The translations under genes were made by a program, and so were the position numbers. Positions 1-7,914 of a stretch of 12,861 bases of DNA are shown here, one piece after another. The stretch's first letter is position 1, and each line of letters opens with the position of its first letter. Below the pieces are notes generated by a model, which was given only the letters and a program-made list of their open reading frames with translations, searched no databases and was not told where the DNA came from. Source of the DNA: JBNLBT01 sp050303435 (lineage in GTDB: Bacteria; Pseudomonadota; Gammaproteobacteria; Xanthomonadales; Marinicellaceae); the NCBI GenBank assembly GCA_050303435.1, contig JBNLBT010000094.1:1-12861 (forward strand). Direction: 5' to 3'.

Positions 1-2
1 AG

Positions 3-251
3 GAGGGCAACGCACAGGCTGTGGCCGATCCCTTGCATTTGACCGCCGAGGCGCAGCAACGCGAACGCTTGTACAGTGCAATGCGGTCTCTGGCTTTGTG
101 CGATCGACAATTGTTGATGCTGTGGCTGGAGAATCTGAGTTATCGGGACATGGCTGAAGTCACCGGCATGCCGGTGAACCGGGTCGGCGTGCGCCTCAAT
201 CGCGCGCGCAATGAATTGAAGAGACGGTTGGGTGAAGGCAATGAAGAATGA
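3..251 (+). CDS. ECF-type sigma factor, C-terminal part (region 4)
   Basis: The reading frame is open to the left window edge, so the N-terminal part (region 2, which contacts the -10 box) lies outside. What remains is a sigma-70 region 4 helix-turn-helix: LALCDRQLLMLWLENLSY leads into RDMAEVTGMP and VGVRLNRARNELKRRL. This matches the usual ECF pattern of a leucine-rich helix, an aliphatic-acidic turn and a basic recognition helix ending in RAR-x-x-L. In the family this domain binds the -35 element and directs RNA polymerase to a small regulon. A GTG at 21 is not a credible start, because coding sequence continues upstream of it. The stop overlaps the start of the next gene, so the two are translationally coupled. 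Sigma factor identity is fairly sure; the regulon is unknown. Confidence 0.8.
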   Translation, partial: EGNAQAVADPLHLTAEAQQRERLYSAMRSLALCDRQLLMLWLENLSYRDMAEVTGMPVNRVGVRLNRARNELKRRLGEGNEE

Positions 252-834
252 ATTTCCTTGGAACGATTACCGGGCGCTGTGGCACGCTGCTCCACAACAC
301 AACCACGGCGTGGATGTGCAACGCATTCGCCGGCGGTTGCATTGGCAACGCATCGGCATGGCACTCATTCAGTTGAGTGAGGTGCTGCTGTTGTTGGGGC
401 TGTTGGGCATGTTGTGGCATGCGCTGCGGGTTGGCTGGCCGTGGCTGCACACGCTGTGGCTGCTGCTGGGGCTCATCTACGGTGTGGGGTTGATGTGGCT
501 CAGCTGGCCGGAACGTGCGCGGCGCTGGCAGTTGAACCGGCTGGACACCGCCAGCTGGTTGCAGCAGCGCATAGAATACCTGCGATCCCGGCTGCGTTCG
601 GCGCGCCTGATGCGCGGTGCCGTTTGGGGCTTCGCGGCGTTGCTGCACGGCTGGTTGGCGCTGGGCTGGTGGCTCGGCGATGCGCCCGCATTCACGGGCA
701 CTTCCCTGCTGCATTACGGCCTGGCGCTGGTCTGGCTGGGCGCAGCGGCGGTGCTGGCCGAATGGTTGCGCCGACGCAATGCGCGTGAGCTGCGATTCTG
801 CCTGCGTCAGCGCGCTCCGTTGACCGGTGATTGA
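241..834 (+). CDS. Four-helix membrane protein, possible sigma-factor partner
   Basis: The product is 197 residues and I do not recognise a named family. The first 40 residues are cytoplasmic-looking and basic, with WNDYRALWHAAP near the start. Four hydrophobic segments follow at about 41-60, 68-90, 125-145 and 157-176, with basic loops (around 91-124 and 177-190). The ATG at 241 lies inside the sigma gene, giving an 11-base overlap. A GTG at 232 is the alternative start, with GAAGAG about 8 bases before it. Gene pairs in which an ECF sigma overlaps a small membrane protein are commonly sigma/anti-sigma pairs, so a role in holding or releasing the sigma factor is inferred. No zinc-binding anti-sigma motif (HxxxCxxC) is present, so it is not the ZAS type. 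A run of eight T follows the stop without a good hairpin. Confidence 0.65.
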   Translation: MKNEFPWNDYRALWHAAPQHNHGVDVQRIRRRLHWQRIGMALIQLSEVLLLLGLLGMLWHALRVGWPWLHTLWLLLGLIYGVGLMWLSWPERARRWQLNRLDTASWLQQRIEYLRSRLRSARLMRGAVWGFAALLHGWLALGWWLGDAPAFTGTSLLHYGLALVWLGAAAVLAEWLRRRNARELRFCLRQRAPLTGD

Positions 835-908
835 TTTTTTTTGCCTCAGACGGTAATAAAAACGTGTGCCATCTCACTGTATGTCTGTAAATCACTTTGG
901 AGAAGAAC

Positions 909-2335
909 ATGCATCGAATCGCATCCATCGCCCTGCTGTTGTGGGCTTTGCACGGCGCAGCCGTGGCCGCCACCCTGTACCGGGATTTCACCTGGATTGA
1001 CCCCACCCAGCGACGTGTGCTGCCGGATCAGGCACTGGTGACGCAGGATGGACTGATTGCATACATCGGGCCGGCCGATGCCGTGCCGGCGCGCTGGCTG
1101 GATGAAAACACGGCCAGCATTTCCTTACAGCAGCACTATGTCGTGGCGGGCCTGGTGGACGCGCACGCGCACATGGGGCTGGGCGCGGTCGCCGCGTCGT
1201 TGCAGGACGGCCGGGTGGTGATGCAGGCCAACAATTCAATGGACATTGCGCGGCACAACGGCCTGGTGATGCTGGCCCATGGCATCACCTCGGTGCGCAA
1301 CCCCGGCGGCGACACCGAATTCAATGTGGCACACCGCGATCGCGTGGCCGCCGGCGAGATGCCCGGCCCGCGGGTGTACACCGCCGGCGCGCTGATTGAC
1401 ACCGCGCCGTTCCCGGGCTTGTCGGTGGCGGTGGAGTCCGCCGCAGCGGTGCAGGCCGAAGTGCACAAGCAGCAACAGCAGGGGGTGGACTTTATCAAGT
1501 TTTATGTCGGCCTGGATGAAACCCTGCTCAAGGCCGGCATTGAGGCCGCGCGGCAGGCCGGGTTGCCCAGTGTGGCGCATCTGCACGAGGTGTCCTGGAC
1601 GCGCGGCGCGCAACTGGGCCTGGACGGCGTGGTGCACGCCATGCCGTTGAGTCCGGATGTGCTTACCGCAGCGGCGCGCGGGCCATACCTTGAATCGCAC
1701 CGCGGCGGCGCGTTTGATTTTTTTGAATGGTACGAAGCGGTGGATTTTGAATCCGCACCGATGCGCGACATGCTGGCCACGGTGGCGCGCCAGGGTTTAC
1801 AGGTGGACCCCACGCTGATTGTGTTTTACAACACCTTTCATGGCGATTCACAGGGCGTCATTGCGCACCCGGATTTGTCGCTGGTGCACCCCGAGTCGCT
1901 GCGCAACTGGCGCGAGTTTTTCACCTTCAACGTCGGCTGGCAAGACGCGGATTTTCAACGCGCGCGTGCGGTCTGGCCAAAAGTAGAATGGCTGATCCGA
2001 CGCCTGCACGGCGCCGGTGTGGCGCTCAGTGTGGGCACCGATGTGGGCAACCCGTGGGTCATCCCCGGGGTTTCCCTGCATCAGGAAATGGCTTTGCTGG
2101 TGAACGCCGGCGTGCCCATATGGGACGTGCTGGCGATGGCCACTGAAGGCGGCGCGCAGATCACCGGGCAGGCGCATTCGGCGGGGCGATTGCAGGTGGG
2201 CCGCCGTGCCGATTTTGCGGTGCTGGCGCGCAACCCGCTGGAGGGCATTGAAAACAGTCGGTGGTGGTGGCGGTGGTGCAGGGCGGCGTGCACCACAGCA
2301 GCGAATCCTTGCTTAAAAGAGCCGGGCTGCGCTGA
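909..2335 (+). CDS. Secreted amidohydrolase, frameshifted near its C terminus
   Basis: This is a metal-dependent hydrolase of the amidohydrolase superfamily, like the imidazolonepropionase and prolidase-type secreted enzymes. The ATG at 909 has GGAGAAG just upstream and begins a signal peptide (about residues 1-20, ending GAAVA), so export to the periplasm or beyond is likely. The metal ligands are visible: HAH at 86-88, a lysine in FIKFYV (197) that may be the carboxylated bridging residue, H224/H226 in VAHLH, H243, and D378 in SVGTD. The usual terminal strand, GRRADFAVLARNPLEGI, is present. Just after this (about 2260) the frame is lost. Reading from GTG at 2261 in the other frame gives the expected ending VVVAVVQGGVHHSSESLL and a stop at 2333-2335, for about 475 residues. 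In the unshifted frame translation runs to 2588, antisense through the end of typA, which is clearly spurious. Substrate unknown; it could be a peptidase or a cyclic amide hydrolase. Confidence 0.8.
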
Positions 2336-2349
2336 GCAGGCAACCCGGC
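2316..2349 (-). terminator. Probable rho-independent terminator of typA
   Basis: On the minus strand, GCCGGG (2349-2344) pairs with CCCGGC (2326-2321). An inner CTGC/GCAG pair (2339-2336 with 2330-2327) extends it to a bulged 10-bp stem, followed by TCTTTT. It lies directly after the typA stop and overlaps the last codons of the convergent amidohydrolase. The bulge and short U-tract make it weaker than the other terminators here. Confidence 0.45.
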
Positions 2350-2357
2350 GTGGTCAG

Positions 2358-4166
2358 TCAGCCGCGCGAGGCTTTTTTGCGCTCGTGTTCGAGCAGGTGT
2401 TTTTTACGAATGCGGATGTGTTTCGGGGTCACTTCCACCAACTCGTCGTCTTCGATGAATTCCAGCGCCTGCTCAAGGCTGAAGCGGATTGGCGGGGTCA
2501 ACAGGATCGCATCGTCCTTGCCGGCGGCGCGGATGTTGGTCAGCTGTTTGCCTTTCAGCGGATTCACAGTCAGGTCGTTGTCGCGTGAGTGGATGCCGAT
2601 CACCTGGCCGTGGTAGACGTCGATGTTGGCATCGATCAGCAAGCGCCCACGGTCCTGCAAATTGAATAGGGCGTAGGCCAGCGCCTTGCCCTTGTCTTTG
2701 GAAATCAGCACGCCGTTTTTACGCGTGCGGTTGATCTGATCCAGTTTCGGTGCATAGTGATCGAACACATGGGTCATGATGCCGGTGCCGGAGGTGCTGG
2801 TCTTGAATTCATTCTGGTAGCCGATCAGACCGCGCGCCGGGATGGTGAACAGCATGCGCACGCGCCCGGCGTTGTCCTGGCGGATGTCCTTGACTTCACC
2901 GCGTCGCTGCAGCAACTGGTCCATGACGCTGCCCTGGTGTTCGCTGTCGATGTCCACCAGCAGCTGTTCGAACGGTTCGCACAACACGCCGTCGATCTCG
3001 CGGTAAATCACGCGCGGTCGGGCGATGGACATTTCAAAACCTTCGCGGCGCATGGTTTCGATCAGCACCGACAGGTGCAATTCACCGCGGCCGGAGACTT
3101 TAAACTGGTCGGCGTTCTCGGTGTCTTCTATGCGCAGGGCCACGTTGTGGGTGGCTTCGCGGTCTAGCCGTTCGCGGATCTGGCGCGAAGTCATGTACTG
3201 ACCGTCCTGGCCGGCAAAGGGTGAATCGTTGACCCCGAAAATCATCGAGATGGTCGGCTCATCCACGGTCAGCGGCGGCAGCGCGGCGACGTGTTCGCGG
3301 TCGCACAGGGTGTCGGAAATCTGCAAACCGTCGATGCCGGACACGGCGACAATGTCGCCGGCCGAAGCCTGTTCGAATTCAATGCGCTCAAGGCCAAGAA
3401 AGCCGAAAATTTTCAGCACACGGCCGTTGCGGGTGTTGCCGTTGGCCTCGACGATGGTCACCGGCGTGTTGCTTTTAACCCGGCCCTGCTTGATGCGTCC
3501 GATGCCGATCAGGCCCAGGTAATTGTTGTAGTCCAGCGTGGAAATCTGCATCTGAAACGGTGCATCGATGTCCACATCCGGCGGTGCCACCTGCTCAACG
3601 ATGGTTTCAAACAGCGGCGTCATGTCGCCGTCGCGGCGCTCGGCATCGCGGTTGGCGTAGCCTTGAATGGCGGAGGCGTAGATCACCGGGAAATCCAATT
3701 GTTCATCGCTGGCGCCGAGAGAATCAAACAAATCAAAGGTCTGGTCAATGACCCAGTCCGGGCGGGCGCCGTCGCGGTCGATTTTGTTGACCACCACGAT
3801 CGGCTTGAATCCCAGTTCAAACGCCTTCATGGTGACGAAACGGGTTTGTGGCATGGGCCCTTCGACCGCGTCCACCAGCAACAGCACCGAATCGACCATG
3901 CTCAACACCCGTTCAACTTCTCCGCCAAAGTCCGCGTGTCCCGGGGTGTCGACGATGTTGATCTTATAGCCCTTGTAGTCAATGGCGGTGTTTTTGGACA
4001 GAATGGTGATGCCGCGCTCACGTTCCAGATCGTTCGAATCCATCACGCGCGACGGTTCGTCGGCGCGGGCATTCAATGTGCCGGATTGTTGCAGCAATTT
4101 GTCCACGAGGGTGGTCTTGCCATGATCCACGTGCGCGATGATGGCGATGTTTCTGATGTTTTCCAT
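2358..4166 (-). CDS. typA: Ribosome-associated GTPase TypA/BipA
   Basis: A translational GTPase of the EF-G/LepA group that binds the 70S ribosome. In the family it supports 50S assembly and growth under cold and other stresses. The 602-residue length matches the family (about 600). All GTPase motifs are intact: AHVDHGKT (11-18), RGITI (51-55), DTPGH (73-77), NKID (127-130) and ASA (164-166). After the G domain come the beta-barrel domain II (roughly 200-300), the EF-G-like domains with GRGELHLSVLIETMRREG, and the BipA-specific C-terminal domain (TSTSGTGIMTHVFDHY onward) ending in a lysine-rich tail. The start ATG at 4166 has no strong Shine-Dalgarno site. It is a single-gene unit, convergent with the amidohydrolase and divergent from htpX. 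Confidence 0.97.
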   Translation of the reverse strand: MENIRNIAIIAHVDHGKTTLVDKLLQQSGTLNARADEPSRVMDSNDLERERGITILSKNTAIDYKGYKINIVDTPGHADFGGEVERVLSMVDSVLLLVDAVEGPMPQTRFVTMKAFELGFKPIVVVNKIDRDGARPDWVIDQTFDLFDSLGASDEQLDFPVIYASAIQGYANRDAERRDGDMTPLFETIVEQVAPPDVDIDAPFQMQISTLDYNNYLGLIGIGRIKQGRVKSNTPVTIVEANGNTRNGRVLKIFGFLGLERIEFEQASAGDIVAVSGIDGLQISDTLCDREHVAALPPLTVDEPTISMIFGVNDSPFAGQDGQYMTSRQIRERLDREATHNVALRIEDTENADQFKVSGRGELHLSVLIETMRREGFEMSIARPRVIYREIDGVLCEPFEQLLVDIDSEHQGSVMDQLLQRRGEVKDIRQDNAGRVRMLFTIPARGLIGYQNEFKTSTSGTGIMTHVFDHYAPKLDQINRTRKNGVLISKDKGKALAYALFNLQDRGRLLIDANIDVYHGQVIGIHSRDNDLTVNPLKGKQLTNIRAAGKDDAILLTPPIRFSLEQALEFIEDDELVEVTPKHIRIRKKHLLEHERKKASRG

Positions 4167-4199
4167 GAGACGGGGCCGGCTGGCCGGGCAAAGCGGGCG

Positions 4200-4228
4200 A
4201 TTATAGCGGATTTATCTTGATATTTACA
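4200..4228 (-). promoter_or_regulatory. Promoter of typA
   Basis: On the minus strand a perfect -10 hexamer TATAAT sits at 4205-4200. A weak -35 candidate TGTAAA lies at 4228-4223, with 17-bp spacing. The predicted transcript would start near 4193 and leave a leader of roughly 27 bases before the typA ATG. The -10 is strong evidence; the -35 matches only 3 of 6 positions. Confidence 0.55.
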
Positions 4229-4303
4229 CTAAAATACCCCAAATTGAATTGCGGGTGGAGAAATCGTTCCGGCCAACGGCAAAGGCCCGGATTTTATCCG
4301 TCC

Positions 4304-4354
4304 CGGCGCCTGTGGCGCCCGAAATTTGCAACAATTTGACCCGGGATCGGGTCT
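4304..4354 (+). promoter_or_regulatory. htpX leader region with two inverted repeats
   Basis: Two compact inverted repeats stand upstream of htpX: GGCGCC-TGT-GGCGCC (4305-4319) and GACCCG-GGAT-CGGGTC (4338-4353, a perfect 6-bp stem with a 4-base loop). Neither is followed by a T-run, so they do not look like terminators. TTGACC at 4336-4341 overlaps the second repeat and could be a -35 box, but no good -10 follows it. They may be operator half-sites or leader hairpins. I saw no clear heat-shock sigma-32 promoter. Confidence 0.3.
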
Positions 4355-4390
4355 GATGCAGTTACACGGTTAAAACTTTGAGGTGAATCA

Positions 4391-5290
4391 ATGAAAAGAG
4401 TGCTGTTGTTTGTGTTAACCAACATCGCCGTTTTGGCGGTGATCACGATCATCATGCGGGTGTTTGGTTTTGATGGCTATTTGTATCAAAACGGTCTGGA
4501 TTACAAAGCCCTGGCGGTGTTTTCGCTGCTTTGGGGTTCGGTCGGTTCATTCATCTCACTGGCCATTTCCAAATGGATGGCCAAGAAAACCATGGGCGTG
4601 CAGGTGATTGAAAACCCGCGCAATCAGACTGAACAATGGTTGGTGGAAACGGTGCGCCGTCAAGCCGCCGAGGCCGGCATTGGTATGCCCGAAGTGGGCA
4701 TCTTCCCTTCCCAAAGTCCGAATGCCTTTGCCACCGGTATGAAGAAAAACGACGCCCTGGTGGCGGTCAGCACTGGCCTGTTGGAACACATGAGCCAGCA
4801 AGAAGCCGAAGCCGTGCTCGGGCATGAAGTGGCCCACGTGGCCAACGGCGACATGATCACCATGGCGCTGATCACCGGAGTGATGAATGCCTTCGTGATC
4901 TTTTTCTCACGCGTGATCGGTTACGCCTTGAGTGCGCTGATGCGCGATGAAGACGGCCACGCTTCAGGTGTCGGCTTTTTCATTGGCACCATTCTGGCGC
5001 AGATTGTGCTCGGCTTCCTGGCCATGATCGTGATCAATTCATTCTCCCGTTGGCGCGAATTTCACGCCGATCAGGGCGGTGCCTATCTGTCCAGCCGCGA
5101 AAACATGATCAGTGCTTTGCAGCGTTTGAAACAGGCGCACACCGAGCAGCTACAGGGTGAGTTCGCGGCCTTTGGTATTTCCGGCGGCGATTCGAAACTG
5201 ATGCGTCTTTTGTCCACGCACCCGCCGCTGGACGATCGCATCCGTGCGCTGCGTCAGTTGAACAACATCAACAAAACCGTGCTGGCCTGA
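4391..5290 (+). CDS. htpX: Membrane zinc metalloprotease HtpX
   Basis: An integral inner-membrane protease of family M48. In Escherichia coli it works with FtsH to remove misfolded membrane proteins. The 299-residue product has the expected layout: two N-terminal transmembrane helices (about 4-22 and 40-60), the zinc motif HEVAH at 145-149 in LGHEVAHVANGD, two more hydrophobic segments (about 155-180 and 195-217), and the third zinc ligand E223 in WREFHAD. GAGGTG at 4380-4385 is a good Shine-Dalgarno site for the ATG at 4391. Length and motifs match the family closely. It is a single-gene unit that ends at a strong terminator. The inverted repeats in its leader suggest regulation, though heat induction is only known from relatives. 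Confidence 0.97.
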   Translation: MKRVLLFVLTNIAVLAVITIIMRVFGFDGYLYQNGLDYKALAVFSLLWGSVGSFISLAISKWMAKKTMGVQVIENPRNQTEQWLVETVRRQAAEAGIGMPEVGIFPSQSPNAFATGMKKNDALVAVSTGLLEHMSQQEAEAVLGHEVAHVANGDMITMALITGVMNAFVIFFSRVIGYALSALMRDEDGHASGVGFFIGTILAQIVLGFLAMIVINSFSRWREFHADQGGAYLSSRENMISALQRLKQAHTEQLQGEFAAFGISGGDSKLMRLLSTHPPLDDRIRALRQLNNINKTVLA

Positions 5291-5310
5291 AGGCCGCACG
5301 GCGCACACAG

Positions 5311-5340
5311 AAAAGGCCGCTTGCTGCGGCCTTTTTTTTT
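5311..5340 (+). terminator. Strong terminator after htpX, probably bidirectional
   Basis: AAAAGGCCGC (5311-5320) pairs perfectly with GCGGCCTTTT (5326-5335) around the loop TTGCT, and the T-tract runs to 5340. On the minus strand the same hairpin is followed by TTTT, so it can also end the convergent regulator gene at 5366. Confidence 0.92.
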
Positions 5341-5365
5341 CGCCTGTGTTGCCAAGCCGCGAAGG

Positions 5366-6202
5366 TCAAGGGCGAAATTCGAGGGCGGCTTCCAGCAGTT
5401 TTTTCAGACAGTCTTGCAGACGCGCAGTTTTTTGCTCATCCAGTGTGCGGCCGTCGGATTTCAGGTGGGTGGCTTGTGAGTGTTCCAGTTGCAGCGCGTG
5501 CACATCGTTATCCTGCCGGTAACGGGTGGTGATCAGGGTCATGTTGGGGTTGCTTTGCCACAACGAATGGGCAAAACGGCGCATGTGTTCAGGCTCGGAA
5601 TAGGCGTCGGTGTTGACCACATCGCGGTTTTCATCGCTGATCAACACGTTCTCAATGAACTGACTGGTCGCCAGCATCAGCGCCGCGTCCAAAGGTTGGC
5701 CGGTGTGTTCACTTTCTGCCGGCACAATCAGCACGCGCTGCGCGGCCCGGGCGGCCACGGCGCTCTGTGCATCGGAATCCTGGCGCTCAAACACTGAAGC
5801 GACCATCACAACCGCCGCGACCAGGATCACCAGCGCTGCCAGCAAAGGCATCAGCCAGGCCGGTCGTGCACTGGGTTTTGCAGCGGACCCGGCCGAACTC
5901 ACGTGCAACTCCGGATTCAGCAAAAACCCCTTGCCGCGAATGTTGGTGATCAGTTCAATGTCCGCGTCCAGCGCGCGGTGGGTCTGGCGGATGTGCGTGA
6001 TGATCTGCACCACCGCGTTCTCCGAAACGATCTTGCGCCACACCTGCGACATCAGCCGGTCGTAGGTGATCAACTCCTCGCGGTGGGCGAGAAAAAAATT
6101 CAGGACCTTCATGCCCATGGCGCTGAGCTTGTGCGTTTCACCGTCGCGGCGAAATTCGCCGAATTCAGCGTCGTACAGCACGTCGTTCAATCGATACAGC
6201 AT
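5366..6202 (-). CDS. ToxR/CadC-type membrane-anchored winged-helix regulator
   Basis: A one-component regulator that binds DNA on the cytoplasmic side and senses across the inner membrane. From the ATG at 6202 it has 278 residues. An OmpR/PhoB-type winged helix covers about residues 3-95: YDAEFGEFRRDG, then LSAMGMKVLNFFLAHREELITYDRLMSQVW, the recognition helix NAVVQIITHIRQTHRAL, and the wing ITNIRGKGFLL. One transmembrane helix follows (about 115-137, starting AWLMPLLAALVI), then a periplasmic domain of about 140 residues with no family I recognise. A GTG at 6229 would add nine residues. I prefer 6202 because AAGAGGAA lies upstream and a promoter-like -10 would place the transcript start inside the longer version. 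No histidine kinase is adjacent, as is typical of this class. Its neighbours suggest it may control the secreted beta-helix operon. Confidence 0.85.
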   Translation of the reverse strand: MLYRLNDVLYDAEFGEFRRDGETHKLSAMGMKVLNFFLAHREELITYDRLMSQVWRKIVSENAVVQIITHIRQTHRALDADIELITNIRGKGFLLNPELHVSSAGSAAKPSARPAWLMPLLAALVILVAAVVMVASVFERQDSDAQSAVAARAAQRVLIVPAESEHTGQPLDAALMLATSQFIENVLISDENRDVVNTDAYSEPEHMRRFAHSLWQSNPNMTLITTRYRQDNDVHALQLEHSQATHLKSDGRTLDEQKTARLQDCLKKLLEAALEFRP

Positions 6203-6231
6203 GGCCGGAGCGGGTTCCTCTTCATGCACAA

Positions 6232-6260
6232 ACTATACCCAAGCGCGGCGTGCTTGAGAA
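6232..6260 (-). promoter_or_regulatory. Candidate promoter of the ToxR-like regulator
   Basis: On the minus strand TTCTCA (6260-6255, 4 of 6 matches) and TATAGT (6237-6232, 5 of 6) are separated by 17 bp. Transcription would begin near 6225, after the GTG at 6229, so the ATG at 6202 would be the first usable start. Confidence 0.4.
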
Positions 6261-6351
6261 CAGATTTTTATGCACAATCGGTGTTTTGTGAAGCACTTGG
6301 CAACTGGCGCGTTGCGTCGCTTGCGGGGCGGGGCCGATGCTGGGCCCGAAC

Positions 6352-6400
6352 AAAAAGGAAACCGCCCGACGCGGGGGAATGAACCGTTTCGGGCGGTTTC
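6352..6400 (-). terminator. Terminator of the beta-helix operon
   Basis: A perfect 12-bp stem is formed by GAAACCGCCCGA (6358-6369) and TCGGGCGGTTTC (6389-6400) around a 19-base loop. On the minus strand it is followed by C and five T (6356-6352). It stands 24 bases beyond the stop of the last beta-helix gene. The plus strand has no T-run after the stem, so it acts in one direction. Confidence 0.85.
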
Positions 6401-6423
6401 AAAGGGTGATCACAGGGGGTGAA

Positions 6424-7899
6424 TCACTCGTAGCCGTGCGCGAAGATCACATCGCCATTGACGTCATCAGCGCCAATCAGCGGATCGATCATCGGCCGCA
6501 TCTCGCCGTCGATGTCGATCAGAATCAGCGGGTGGGGCGCGGTGATCAGATCGGGATCATGGTATTGCGGCGCAGTCAGGTGCAGATCGCCGCCCGCCTG
6601 ATCGACGAAGTTGATCTGTTTGAACAATGAGGCGCCGTCCAGACCGGTGGCGGTCTGATAGCCGATCAGGCTGTTGTAGGCGTTGCCGTTGGCGCGAAAG
6701 AACACCGTGGACTGGGTAAAAAACACGTTGTTGTCCGACAGCGTCACGGTCGGGGTTGATTCGATGCGCAGGATCGCCGCGTCGCTGCTGCTGACGAACG
6801 AATGCATGATGTTGTTCTGGATGGCAATGTTGCTGTTCAGTCCCGAGGCCACTTCCAGCGCGTAGGTCGCGGTGCCGTTGACCACAAAGCCGGCGGAAAT
6901 CAGGGTGTTGTTGACGATCTCGATGTTGTGCGAATTGGTGTGCACGTACAAAGCCTGCTTGGCACCGATCAGCGCGTTGTTGATGATCTGTGCGGTGCTG
7001 ACCATGTTGAGGTTGGTCAGTGACAACTCCATGGCCACCCCGCCGGTGCCGGCGCCGAGCATGTTGACGGTGTTGCCTTCGACTTTGAGGTCGCGCGTCA
7101 AGGACAGGCGCACGCCGCGGGCATTGGCTGTGCTGTTGTCTATGCGGTTGCGCGCGAAGCTCATGTTTTCGGTGCCAATGAAATCCACCGCAAAGTGGTT
7201 GGTGGTGGCGGTCTGACCGCTGAATTCGTTGTCGGTGAGCGCGATGTTCTGGGTGAAGCCGTTGACCGCCGGTTGCATGCGCACGCCGCCGCTGCCGCCG
7301 GCGAACACGTTGCCAACGACGTCGATGTCGGTCAGGTTGCTGCCGCTGGCGGTGTTGATCGCGTAGCCGTCGCTGGCGGGGCTGCCGGCGGTGATCTCGC
7401 GGCCATTGAACTCGTTGTTTTCAATGCGAATGTGGTGAGATTCGTTTTCCAGCGTCAATAAATTGGCAAAATCCGTGCCCGTGCCCAGCGCGTTGAAGAT
7501 CACATCAGAAATGAACACGTGGTGCGCCTGATCCAGCCGAATCAGCCAGTTGTCCAGATCGGAGGTGGCCTCGTATTCCAGCACCGCCGGCTCGTTGGGA
7601 AATTGCGAGGCGATGGTCAGCCAGTCCTCGGGATCGCCGAGGCGGGTGAAATTGCCGATGGTGACATTCGTGGTGTAGGCACCGGGCTGCATCAATAATT
7701 CCACCGGGCCGGAAATGCCGTTGGCGTCAATGGCCTGCATGGCGCGATCCAGTCCGCTGAAATCGGCGTTTGTATCGCCGATGATGTAGGTGCCGTTGAG
7801 GGCATCGCCGCGCGTGTATTCAGCGCTTGAGCTGCCTGCAACCACCAGCGCAATCGCGCAAAGGGCGCAGCGCACACAATCCAAATTCATTCTGTTCAT
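6424..7899 (-). CDS. Secreted right-handed beta-helix protein (downstream paralogue)
   Basis: A 491-residue exported protein. The signal peptide ends about residue 26 (VVAGSSSA before EYTR). An N-terminal cap holds NGTYIIGDTNADFSGLDRA and GISGPVELLMQPGAY, a pattern common at the start of bacterial parallel beta-helix proteins. Coil repeats follow, roughly xxIxxNxFxx: IRIENNEF, IDVVGNVF, IALTDNEF, MSFARNRI, LKVEGNTV, AQIINNAL, IEIVNNTL, IAIQNNIM. The end has a DIDGEMRP...IGADD segment, typical of this family, then the tail VNGDVIFAHGYE. The fold is confident; an activity is not, since such proteins may be polysaccharide lyases, adhesins or structural proteins and no catalytic set is evident. 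GGAGG (7912-7908) lies 8 bases before the ATG, and the upstream paralogue ends only 15 bases away, so the two are co-transcribed. Confidence 0.85.
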   Translation of the reverse strand: MNRMNLDCVRCALCAIALVVAGSSSAEYTRGDALNGTYIIGDTNADFSGLDRAMQAIDANGISGPVELLMQPGAYTTNVTIGNFTRLGDPEDWLTIASQFPNEPAVLEYEATSDLDNWLIRLDQAHHVFISDVIFNALGTGTDFANLLTLENESHHIRIENNEFNGREITAGSPASDGYAINTASGSNLTDIDVVGNVFAGGSGGVRMQPAVNGFTQNIALTDNEFSGQTATTNHFAVDFIGTENMSFARNRIDNSTANARGVRLSLTRDLKVEGNTVNMLGAGTGGVAMELSLTNLNMVSTAQIINNALIGAKQALYVHTNSHNIEIVNNTLISAGFVVNGTATYALEVASGLNSNIAIQNNIMHSFVSSSDAAILRIESTPTVTLSDNNVFFTQSTVFFRANGNAYNSLIGYQTATGLDGASLFKQINFVDQAGGDLHLTAPQYHDPDLITAPHPLILIDIDGEMRPMIDPLIGADDVNGDVIFAHGYE

Positions 7900-7914
7900 T
7901 GACCCATCCTCCGA

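Noticed and set aside
196..714. Minus-strand ORF (172 residues) opposite the membrane protein
   Set aside because: It is glutamine- and proline-rich, as expected from the reverse of leucine- and tryptophan-rich transmembrane codons.
2336..2588. Extension of the amidohydrolase frame into the typA 3' end
   Set aside because: The protein is antisense to typA and unlike any amidohydrolase ending, and the correct ending is present in the neighbouring frame.
3291..4220. Long plus-strand ORF (309 residues) opposite typA
   Set aside because: It lies fully antisense to a textbook typA gene and reads as low-complexity, histidine- and valine-rich sequence with no recognisable domain. It is a shadow of codon bias on the other strand.
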